From: Acidimicrobiales bacterium
GTDB lineage: Bacteria; Actinomycetota; Acidimicrobiia; Acidimicrobiales; SHLQ01
NCBI GenBank assembly: GCA_013002375.1
Contig: JABDJW010000168.1
Span: forward strand, 1-7,990
Direction of reading: 5' to 3'
Length of the DNA: 7,990 nucleotides
The position numbers were made by a program, and so were the translations under genes. Of this stretch, positions 1 to 7,990 are shown piece after piece. Positions within the stretch are counted from its first letter, which is position 1; every line of letters starts with the position of its first letter. Below the pieces are notes generated by a model. The model searched no databases and was not told the DNA's origin. It saw only the letters and a list, made by a program, of their open reading frames with translations.

Positions 1-1259
1 GGCCACGAACGCGCCGAGCAGCACCAGGTATTCGCCGACGAACCCGTTGAGGCCCGGCAGGCCGATACTGCTGAACATCACCAGCACGAACACGCCGGCG
101 AGGATCGGGGCCGACTTCTGCAGACCCGAGAGCTCCGAGATCTGGCGGGTGTGGCGGCGCTCGTAGACCATGCCGACGAGCAGGAACAATGCACCCGTGC
201 TGATGCCGTGGTTGACCATCTGCAGCAGACCGCCGGTGATGCCCTCGGTGTTGAGCGCAAACGTGCCCAAGATGATGAACCCGAGGTGGGCGACCGACGA
301 ATAGGCCACGAGCCGTTTGAGGTCCTTCTGCATCGTGGCCGCGATGGCGCCGTAGATGATGCCGATGACCCCCAGCGTGATCAGGGCCGGGGCGAAATAG
401 ACGGAAGCTTCGGGGAAAAGGTAGACGCCGAACCGCAAGAATCCGTACGTGCCGAGCTTGAGCATGACGCCGGCCAGGATGACCGAGCCCGCGGTGGGGG
501 CTTCGGTGTGGGCATCGGGCAACCAGGTGTGCACCGGGAACAGTGGGACCTTCACCGCAAAGGCCAACGCGAACGAGGCGAAGATCCAGCGGGCCGCGTT
601 GGTGCCGACCGCCTGGCTGGTCGCGATCTCGATCAGGTCGAAGGTGCGGGTGCCGGTGGCCGAGGCGTGCAATGACACCAGGCTCAGGATGCCGACCAGC
701 ATCAACGCGGAACCGAGCATTGTGTACAGGAAGAACTTGGTCGCGGCGTACACCCGGTTGCCGTGACCCCAGCGCCCGATGAGGAAGTACATCGGCACCA
801 GCACGATCTCGAAGAAGATGAAGAAGACGAACAGGTCGAGCGCGACGAACACGCCCAGACAGCCCGACATCAGCACCAGCAACCAGGCGTAGTACGCCTT
901 GGGGTCGTGCTCGGGATCGACCCCGACGATGGCCAGCGGGAACAAAAGCCCGGTCAGCACCACCAGGAAGAGGCTGATGCCGTCGAGTCCCAGATGCCAG
1001 CCGATGCCGAGGCTGTCGATCCACGACGAGTTGGTTTCGAACTGGAAGCCGGCATCGCTCAGCTCGAACTTGGCCAACAACCACAACGAGATGGCGCCGG
1101 TCGCAGCCGACACCAGCAGGGCGACCACCCGGAACAACTCGGGGCGCGACTTGGGCATGAGCCCGAGCAGCACTGCGCCGATGGCGGGCAGCAGTACGAG
1201 GGCGGTGAGCACGTTGAAGCTCACCCCTTCGGCGGCCAGGAGATGCATCGCGTTGCCCA

Positions 1260-1260
<1 letters not shown>
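1..1260 (-). CDS. nuoM: NADH-quinone oxidoreductase subunit M (NuoM), 5' part, runs off the window
   Basis: Antiporter-like proton-channel subunit of the complex I membrane arm. The window holds the first 420 codons in one open frame with no stop; NuoM is usually about 500-550 residues, so roughly the last fifth is outside. The hydrophobic helices carry the expected pump residues: E151 in FFEIVLVPMYFLIG, K237 in AFAVKVPLFPVHTWLPDAH, K268 in MLKLGTYG, the QKDLKRLVAYSSVAHLGF stretch (311-328), H351 in NHGISTG, and E410 in NGFVGEY, which matches the terminal-channel glutamate of NuoM. HTWLPDAHTEAPT (244-256) separates it from NuoL and NuoN. The ATG at 1258-1260 shares one base with the nuoL TGA (TGATG), and upstream there is only a weak GGGCGG, so translation is probably coupled to nuoL. 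A second ATG lies four codons in (M5) and also lacks a clear ribosome binding site. Identity is secure; the exact start is slightly less so. Confidence 0.97.
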
Positions 1261-3617
<2,357 letters not shown>

Positions 3618-3626
3618 CGTGGCCCG

Positions 3627-3929
3627 CTATCCCCTCAACACCGAGAGATCGTCGGCGGTGGCACCGGGACGTCGCCGCATGATGGCCACGATGATGGCCA
3701 AGCCGACGACGACTTCGGCCGCCGCGACGACGAGCACGAAGAACACCGACAGCTGTCCGCCGAGATCGCCGAGTTCGGTGCCGAACGCCACGAAGGCCAG
3801 GTTGACGGCGTTGAGCATCAGTTCGACGCACATGAACATCACCAGTGGATTGCGGCGGACCAAGAGGCCGACCGCACCGGTGCTGAACAACAGCACCGAC
3901 AGCACCAGATAGAACTCGTAGCCGATCAT
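3627..3929 (-). CDS. nuoK: NADH-quinone oxidoreductase subunit K (NuoK)
   Basis: Small membrane-arm subunit of complex I, homologous to MrpC/ND4L, which helps form a proton path between NuoJ and NuoN. At 100 residues it matches the usual family length. Three membrane helices are visible (about 4-24, 29-49 and 60-84). Two buried glutamates known to matter in E. coli NuoK are at identical positions: E36 in MFMCVELMLNAVNLAFV and E72 in VVAAAEVVVGLAIIVAI. The ATG at 3927-3929 lies in an ATGA overlap with the nuoJ stop, preceded by a GGGGTGGA-like weak ribosome binding site ending close to the start. The stop is TAG at 3627-3629, the only TAG terminator among the complete genes here. No unusual features; identification is secure. 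Confidence 0.98.
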   Translation of the reverse strand: MIGYEFYLVLSVLLFSTGAVGLLVRRNPLVMFMCVELMLNAVNLAFVAFGTELGDLGGQLSVFFVLVVAAAEVVVGLAIIVAIMRRRPGATADDLSVLRG

Positions 3930-4660
3930 GCGTCCACCCCGGCGGCGTCTTCATCAGCATCGGCATCAGCCGACGCTTCATCGTCGGCATCGGTGGTTCC
4001 ATGTGACCCGGCGTCCGCGGCGTCTTCGGCCGCAGTCTCCTCCAACCGGGCCTCATAGGCGGCCAGGCGTTCGTCGATGACCGACTCGCCCAAGGGGGCG
4101 AGATCGCCCTTCACCTTGCGCACCATCACGACCGCACCGACGACGGCGATCGTCAGCAAGAGGCCGGTGAGTTCGAAGGCAAAGACCCAATCGGTGAACA
4201 ACCGGTTGCCGAGTTGCTCGATGTCGGAGGCGGTCTGATCGACCGTGCTACCCGCCGTCGGCGGTGCCACCTTGTTGGGCTGCGCGGTGCCGCTGAGCGA
4301 GTCGGCGCCGGCGATGACCGCGGTCAACATGGCCGCGATGAACCCGGCCCCGATCAGCACCGCGACCGGCCGTTGACCGCCGATGGGGTCGACGCCTAGC
4401 TGTTCGGCCCGGTCGACGCCGAGCAACATGATCACGAACAAGAACAGGATCACGATGGCGCCGGCGTAGACCACGACCTGCACGGCGGCCAGGAAGTGGG
4501 CCTCCTGCAGGATGAACAGCACCGCGACGCTGAACAGGGTGCCGACCAGGGAAAGCGCCGAATGCACCGGGTTGCGGGACAAGATGACGCCCCACGCACC
4601 GAGCAGCACGAACGCGCCGGCGACGAAGAAGACGACGTAGTCGACGTTGGAGGCGTCCAT
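3926..4660 (-). CDS. nuoJ: NADH-quinone oxidoreductase subunit J (NuoJ) with acidic C-terminal tail
   Basis: Membrane-arm subunit of complex I (ND6 family), which couples quinone-site changes near NuoH to the proton channels. It has 244 residues, longer than E. coli NuoJ (184) and nearer to actinobacterial lengths. Membrane helices are visible at about 8-27, 32-51, 57-81, 98-117 and 158-180. The diagnostic block is residues 53-80, including AVQVVVYAGAIVILFLFVIM, with Y65 in the helix known for a pi-bulge; FELTGLLL (162-169) marks the last helix. An external loop (about 118-155) precedes it. After the cytoplasmic stretch RKVKGDLAPLGESVIDERL the protein ends in an Asp/Ala-rich tail (about 207-244, listed separately). 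The ATG at 4658-4660 overlaps the nuoI TGA by one base (TGATG), with GGTGG six bases upstream. The 3' end overlaps nuoK by four bases (ATGA). Confidence 0.97.
   Translation of the reverse strand: MDASNVDYVVFFVAGAFVLLGAWGVILSRNPVHSALSLVGTLFSVAVLFILQEAHFLAAVQVVVYAGAIVILFLFVIMLLGVDRAEQLGVDPIGGQRPVAVLIGAGFIAAMLTAVIAGADSLSGTAQPNKVAPPTAGSTVDQTASDIEQLGNRLFTDWVFAFELTGLLLTIAVVGAVVMVRKVKGDLAPLGESVIDERLAAYEARLEETAAEDAADAGSHGTTDADDEASADADADEDAAGVDA
3929..4042 (-). repeat. Low-complexity acidic tail of NuoJ, encoded by imperfect GCATCG/TCGGCATC repeats
   Basis: The last 38 codons of nuoJ encode an almost purely Asp/Glu/Ala/Gly/Thr/Ser tail, with DADADEDAAG near the end. At the DNA level, 3950-3993 holds imperfect short repeats built from catcagcatcggcatcag and tcgtcggcatcgg. 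Such runs can expand or contract by replication slippage, so tail length may vary between relatives. The tail should lie in the cytoplasm after the last NuoJ helix; no function can be assigned from sequence. Confidence 0.6.
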
Positions 4661-5304
4661 CAGTGGCCACCATTCCCGTCGTGAGCGTCGCCATCGGCGC
4701 CGTCAGCGTCAGCGGCCGCTTCGGTCTGGCCGGCCTCGGGATCGCGCACGCCGTAGCCGAGTTCGCCCGACCAGGCCACCCGGCCCTGATAGTCGGCATC
4801 GCCCGATGACGACGTGGCCCGCATCCAGGCCGACGTGGTGTCGGCTTCGCCCGGACGCCAATCTTCCCAGGGCAGCTTCTGTGGTTGACCTTCGTCGTCG
4901 ACCACGAGCTCGGCCTTGGTGTAGATGGCGTCGGCCCGGTTCGAGAAGGAGAACTCGAACAGCTTCGATTCGGTGATGGCTTCGGTCGGGCAGGCCTCGA
5001 CACAGAGGTCGCAGTGAATGCAGCGCAGGTAGTTGATTTCGTAGATGTAGCCGTAGCGCTCGCCCGGTGAGACCGGATCGTCGACCGGGTTGTCCTGGCC
5101 CCGCACGTAGATGCACTTGGCCGGGCACACGCCGGCGCACAGCTCGCACCCGATGCACTTCTCCATGCCGTCTTCGTAGCGATTGAGCACGTGACGACCG
5201 TGGAGGCGCTCGGCCTTGGGCCGCTTGACCTCCGGATATTCGGTGGTGACCCGCTCTTCGAAGAGCTTGTTGAACGTGACGGCAAAGCCTTCGAGGTAGC
5301 CCAT
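4660..5304 (-). CDS. nuoI: NADH-quinone oxidoreductase subunit I (NuoI), two 4Fe-4S clusters
   Basis: Ferredoxin-like subunit of complex I (TYKY/Nqo9 family). It carries clusters N6a and N6b, which relay electrons from the NuoG chain toward N2 and quinone; it is bound to the cytoplasmic side of the membrane arm beside NuoH. Both CxxCxxCxxxCP motifs are complete: C50, C53, C56, C60 (CIGCELCAGVCP) and C95, C98, C101, C105 (CIHCDLCVEACP). An N-terminal amphipathic segment (1-20) and the HGRHVLNRYEDGMEKC lead-in are typical. At 214 residues it exceeds E. coli NuoI (180) through C-terminal sequence (about 135-214), which ends in an Asp/Ala/Gly tail (192-214). The ATG at 5302-5304 overlaps the nuoH TAA by one base (TAATG), and GAGGGGAG nine bases upstream supports this start. 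The TGA overlaps the nuoJ ATG by one base. Confidence 0.98.
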   Translation of the reverse strand: MGYLEGFAVTFNKLFEERVTTEYPEVKRPKAERLHGRHVLNRYEDGMEKCIGCELCAGVCPAKCIYVRGQDNPVDDPVSPGERYGYIYEINYLRCIHCDLCVEACPTEAITESKLFEFSFSNRADAIYTKAELVVDDEGQPQKLPWEDWRPGEADTTSAWMRATSSSGDADYQGRVAWSGELGYGVRDPEAGQTEAAADADGADGDAHDGNGGH

Positions 5305-6572
5305 TACGACTTGCTCCCCTCGAATTCAGTGGTGCCGAGTTCATCGGCCAGGCGTTCCCGCCGGGCGGTGTTGATGGCCCCCATCAGCAGCGCGCCACCG
5401 ACGATGAACGCGCCGAGGGTGACGGCGATGACCGCGGCCAGGCCGCCGGTTCCCCAGTCCTGATCCTGGGCCACGTTGCGGGCGGCCAGGAACAACACCC
5501 AACCCAGCGCCACCGGGATGAGCAGCTTCCAGCCGAGATCCATCAACTGGTCGTAGCGCAGCCGGGGCAGGGTGGCCCGGAACCACACGAAGATGAAGAG
5601 GAACACGAGCAGCTTGAGCAGGAACCAGATGGTGGGCCAGAGCCAGGTGAGCCCGAAGAAGATCGGCCCGGCCGGCCCGCCGAAGAACAGGGTGACGATG
5701 ATGGCCGACATGGTGACCGTGTTCATGAACTCGGCCAGGAAGAACAACGCGAACCGAATCGAGCTGTACTCGGTGTGGAAGCCACCGACGAGCTCTTGCT
5801 CGGCCTCGACCAGGTCGAACGGCGGCCGGTTGAGTTCGGCGGTGCCGGCGATGAGGAAGATGACGAACGGCACGAAGCCGGTGACGATGACGTTCCAGTT
5901 GGGGATGAACCCGGCGAACCCCTCGGCCGCCTGGCCCGCCACGATCTCGTTGGTGCTGAGCGACCCGGACTGCAACAGCACCGCGACCACCGACAACCCG
6001 AGCGCGGCTTCGTAGCTGACCATCTGGGCCGAGGCTCGCACCGAACCGAGCAGTGGGTACTTCGAGCCCGACGCCCAACCGGCCAGCATGATGCCGTACA
6101 CGGCCAGCGACGACATGGCCAGGAACAACAGGATGCCGATCGGCGGATCGGCCACCTGGACCAACGTCTCGTGGCCGAACCAGCTGACCCGGCCTCCATT
6201 GCCGTCGTTGAAGTTGCCGCCGACCGGCACGATGACGAACACCAGGAAGGCCGGAACCAACGACAGGTAGGGCGCGAGCTGGAAGACGACCCGGTCGGAT
6301 TTCTCGGGGATGAGATCCTCTTTGAAGAACAGCTTGATGCCATCGGCCAGGGTCTGCAGGATGCCCCACGGCCCGGCCAGGTTCGGGCCGATGCGGTTCT
6401 GGAAATCGGACACGACCTTGCGTTCGAACCACACCATGAACATCACGGTGATCATCAACAGCACGAACGCGACGACGACCTTCAACGAGACGATGCCGAC
6501 TTCTTCCCAACCGATCGGGTCGATGAGCAGCGGATCGAGGGCCAGCATCGCCGCGTGCATTGGCGCGTTCAT
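5304..6572 (-). CDS. nuoH: NADH-quinone oxidoreductase subunit H (NuoH)
   Basis: Membrane subunit (ND1/Nqo8 family) that anchors the peripheral arm and, with the NuoD/NuoB subunits, forms the quinone cavity. It has 422 residues, longer than E. coli NuoH (325) but like actinobacterial versions. Family signatures in order: ERKVVSDFQNRIGPNLAGPW (50-69) continuing to ADGIKLFFKED; GWASGSKYPLLGSVRASAQM (165-184) followed by VSYE; AELNRPPFDLVEAEQELVGG (245-264) followed by FHTEYS, with the acidic cluster E246, D253, E256, E258, E260 near the quinone channel; and WFRATLPRLRYDQLM (330-344). About eight or nine hydrophobic helices are visible. An extra helix near 377-399 and a short polar tail lengthen the C-terminus. 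The ATG at 6570-6572 overlaps the nuoG stop (ATGA), and GGAGG seven bases upstream favours it over M5 or M9. That binding site lies in a hairpin (listed separately). Confidence 0.98.
   Translation of the reverse strand: MNAPMHAAMLALDPLLIDPIGWEEVGIVSLKVVVAFVLLMITVMFMVWFERKVVSDFQNRIGPNLAGPWGILQTLADGIKLFFKEDLIPEKSDRVVFQLAPYLSLVPAFLVFVIVPVGGNFNDGNGGRVSWFGHETLVQVADPPIGILLFLAMSSLAVYGIMLAGWASGSKYPLLGSVRASAQMVSYEAALGLSVVAVLLQSGSLSTNEIVAGQAAEGFAGFIPNWNVIVTGFVPFVIFLIAGTAELNRPPFDLVEAEQELVGGFHTEYSSIRFALFFLAEFMNTVTMSAIIVTLFFGGPAGPIFFGLTWLWPTIWFLLKLLVFLFIFVWFRATLPRLRYDQLMDLGWKLLIPVALGWVLFLAARNVAQDQDWGTGGLAAVIAVTLGAFIVGGALLMGAINTARRERLADELGTTEFEGSKS
5314..5321 (-). promoter_or_regulatory. Ribosome binding site of nuoI
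   Basis: GAGGGGAG on the minus strand, inside the end of nuoH, lies nine bases before the nuoI ATG. Its purine-rich match to the 16S tail and good spacing support the ATG at 5302-5304 as the nuoI start despite the one-base overlap with the nuoH stop. Confidence 0.6.
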
Positions 6573-7990
6573 CGGGTGGCCTCCACCCGCACACCGGTGA
6601 CCGGCTGGCGACAGTCGACCAGGTCGAACGCATCGGCGCCGGCCCGGTGGGTGATCATGGCCACGTTGCCCTTGGGCACGCCGGCGTCGGGGACGGCGGG
6701 CACCGAGATGGTCCCCACCGATGACAACACGGTGACTGAATCACCAGCAGCCACACCCAGACCGTCGAAGTCGGCCGGCGCCATGGCCAACTGAGCGGGC
6801 GGCGCGAGAGCGGCGCTGGATTCGCAGTGGCTGAGCATCGTGCCGGTGTCGTACATGCCTCGCGTGGCGATCAGCCGGTAGCCGTAGCTGTCGGTGACCA
6901 CGGCAGGAGCCGGTTCGGGCTGGTAACCGCTGAGCGGACCGGCGACGACGATGCCGTCTTCCTGGGCTGCTTCGAGGTTGTCGAGGGTGATGCCGGCGTA
7001 AATCGGAGCGACCTGGGCCAGCTCGGCCCAGACGTCTTCGGCCGATTCGATGGCGAGGTCGTGACCCATCTGGAACGCGAGCTCGGCGGCGAGGATCCAG
7101 TCGGCGCGGGCGGTGCCCGGCGGGGTGACCTTCTGGGCCAACACGCTGACCCGACCTTCGAGGTTGGTGAAGGTGCCGGCGACCTCGGTCGGTGCGGCGG
7201 CGGCCAGGACGATGTCGGCAGCGGATGCGATCGAGTCGGTGACGAACAGGTCGACCGCGATCACCGTGTTGGCCGCCTCGAGGGCCCGGCGAGCGAGTTC
7301 GTGATCGGGGAAGTCGTTGATGGGGTCGGCCCCGAGCAACACCAGCGTGTCGATGCGACCATCGGCCGCGGCGGCCAGTATCTCGGTGGTGGTGAGGCCG
7401 GGTTCGGTCGGCGCGGTCGCCCAGGTCGTCGGCGTCGGGCCAACGGTTTGGCGACCGGGCAGCAGCCCGGGGCCCATGCCCATGTCGAGCGCGCCGTGGA
7501 CGTTGCCGCGGGTGAGGGCCGACAGGAACGTGGCCTCGGGAAGGGCGGCGTGTAGTGCAAACGCGGCAGCGACGGTCGGAGCCGCTTGCTCGGCGAGCGA
7601 CGGGCGCCCGACGATGACGGTGACCGGGCCATCGAGTTCGGCTGCTGCAGCGGTGATCGCGGCGCCGCTGACGCCGGCGGTGTCGGGTGACGAACCGCTT
7701 CGGGCCGCGACCAGAGCAGCGGCCAGTTTGTCGACCTCGCCGGCCGCGGGGCGCAGCGAGTGCTGGGCGTACGGGCTGAGGCCGGTGCTGCGACTGGTGA
7801 GCTCGATCAGGGTCACGCCGTCCTCGACCACGGCATGGCGCAGCCGCAGGAACAACGCGCCGAGCGTCTCCTTGGGGTCGGGGCCCATCAAGATGACCGT
7901 GCCGCCCGGCGCACACGCCTGATCGATCGTGGCCCGCGGCAACGACAACACCGCCGCGCCGGGGAGGCCATCGCCGAGTTGGGCATCGAC
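6569..7990 (-). CDS. nuoG: NADH-quinone oxidoreductase subunit G (NuoG), 3' part, enters from the window edge
   Basis: Large iron-sulfur subunit of the complex I peripheral arm; its N-terminal cluster domain is upstream of the window. The visible 473 codons cover the C-terminal part of the molybdopterin-oxidoreductase-like domain, which in complex I is structural and binds no molybdenum in characterised members. Recognisable elements: GTVILMGPDPKETLGALFLR near 7850-7910, NVHGALDMGMGPGLLPGRQ near 7450-7505, TLVLLGADPINDFPDHELA near 7290-7350, and the family hallmark APTEVAGTFTNLEGRVSVL near 7135-7195. A C-terminal beta-rich MopB-like domain runs from about YRLIATRGMYDTGTMLSHCE (near 6830-6885) to the end. 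The frame is open to the window edge; a GTG at 7949-7951 is an internal valine (VLSLPRATID), not a start. The TGA at 6569-6571 lies in ATGA with the nuoH start. The family is usually about 800-900 residues, so roughly half is visible. Identity rests on these motifs and on nuoH following directly. Confidence 0.93.
   Translation of the reverse strand, partial: VDAQLGDGLPGAAVLSLPRATIDQACAPGGTVILMGPDPKETLGALFLRLRHAVVEDGVTLIELTSRSTGLSPYAQHSLRPAAGEVDKLAAALVAARSGSSPDTAGVSGAAITAAAAELDGPVTVIVGRPSLAEQAAPTVAAAFALHAALPEATFLSALTRGNVHGALDMGMGPGLLPGRQTVGPTPTTWATAPTEPGLTTTEILAAAADGRIDTLVLLGADPINDFPDHELARRALEAANTVIAVDLFVTDSIASAADIVLAAAAPTEVAGTFTNLEGRVSVLAQKVTPPGTARADWILAAELAFQMGHDLAIESAEDVWAELAQVAPIYAGITLDNLEAAQEDGIVVAGPLSGYQPEPAPAVVTDSYGYRLIATRGMYDTGTMLSHCESSAALAPPAQLAMAPADFDGLGVAAGDSVTVLSSVGTISVPAVPDAGVPKGNVAMITHRAGADAFDLVDCRQPVTGVRVEATR
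6573..6589 (-). promoter_or_regulatory. nuoH ribosome binding site embedded in a 7-bp hairpin
   Basis: Minus strand, inside the last codons of nuoG: CGGGTGG, loop AGG, CCACCCG, then directly the nuoH ATG. The two arms are perfect reverse complements. The ribosome binding site GGAGG occupies the end of the left arm and the whole loop, seven bases from the ATG. In mRNA the site would be partly hidden when the stem forms, so efficient nuoH initiation may depend on a ribosome finishing nuoG and melting the stem (translational coupling). The stem and binding site are seen directly; the regulatory effect is inference. Confidence 0.55.

Noticed and set aside
5480..6135. Recurring ggccaggaa(c/g)aac words on the plus strand (for example near 5485, 5735 and 6118)
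   Set aside because: Each encodes a similar hydrophobic stretch (LFLA-type) in the membrane helices of NuoH with the preferred codons CTG, TTC and GCC; amino-acid and codon bias explain them better than a regulatory repeat.
5341..6633. 430-codon minus-strand frame overlapping nuoH in another frame
   Set aside because: The product is Arg/His/Gly/Pro-rich with no motifs, whereas the overlapping frame is an unmistakable full-length NuoH.
5775..6794. 339-codon plus-strand open frame antisense to nuoH and the end of nuoG
   Set aside because: Same antisense-shadow composition, crossing a gene boundary opposite highly conserved NuoH motifs; no supporting ribosome binding site or domain seen.
7949..7951. 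GTG as a possible start of a shorter gene (460 codons)
   Set aside because: The frame continues upstream without a stop to the window edge and the product is clearly the C-terminal half of NuoG, so this is an internal valine codon.

Overview
The window is a single-strand, uninterrupted piece of a bacterial nuo operon, encoding the proton-pumping NADH:quinone oxidoreductase (respiratory complex I). All seven genes lie on the minus strand. In transcription order (right to left in the window) they are nuoG (3' part only), nuoH, nuoI, nuoJ, nuoK, nuoL and nuoM (5' part only). This is the canonical nuo order. No RNA gene, mobile element, CRISPR array or foreign-looking insertion was seen. Coding density is essentially complete: the only gap between genes is 9 bases (nuoK/nuoL), and every other junction is a 1- or 4-base stop/start overlap (ATGA, TAATG or TGATG).

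The DNA is GC-rich, with G/C-dominated third codon positions. NuoI and NuoL resemble actinobacterial versions: NuoI has the SPGERYG...NYLRC spacing, and NuoL ends in a long amphipathic tail. My best guess is a member of the Actinomycetota, perhaps an Acidimicrobiia lineage. That assignment rests on remembered family resemblance and is not proven here.

Region by region: 6569-7990 encodes the C-terminal molybdopterin-oxidoreductase-like half of NuoG (peripheral arm). 5304-6572 is NuoH and 4660-5304 is NuoI with two intact 4Fe-4S motifs; together these sit at the junction where electrons reach quinone. 3926-4660 (NuoJ) and 3627-3929 (NuoK) are small membrane-arm subunits. 1260-3617 (NuoL) and 1-1260 (NuoM) are antiporter-like proton channels. 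The charged membrane residues expected for pumping are present in NuoK, NuoL and the visible part of NuoM, so the complex looks functional.

The main oddity is NuoL. It is 785 residues rather than the usual 610-660, because about 145 residues of alanine-rich, charged, probably coiled-coil sequence sit in the loop between the helices corresponding to TM13 and TM14. Lesser points are acidic low-complexity C-terminal tails on both NuoI and NuoJ, and a perfect 7-bp hairpin that buries the nuoH ribosome binding site directly before its start codon. I did not find an undescribed multi-gene system; this is a core-metabolism operon with lineage-specific decorations.
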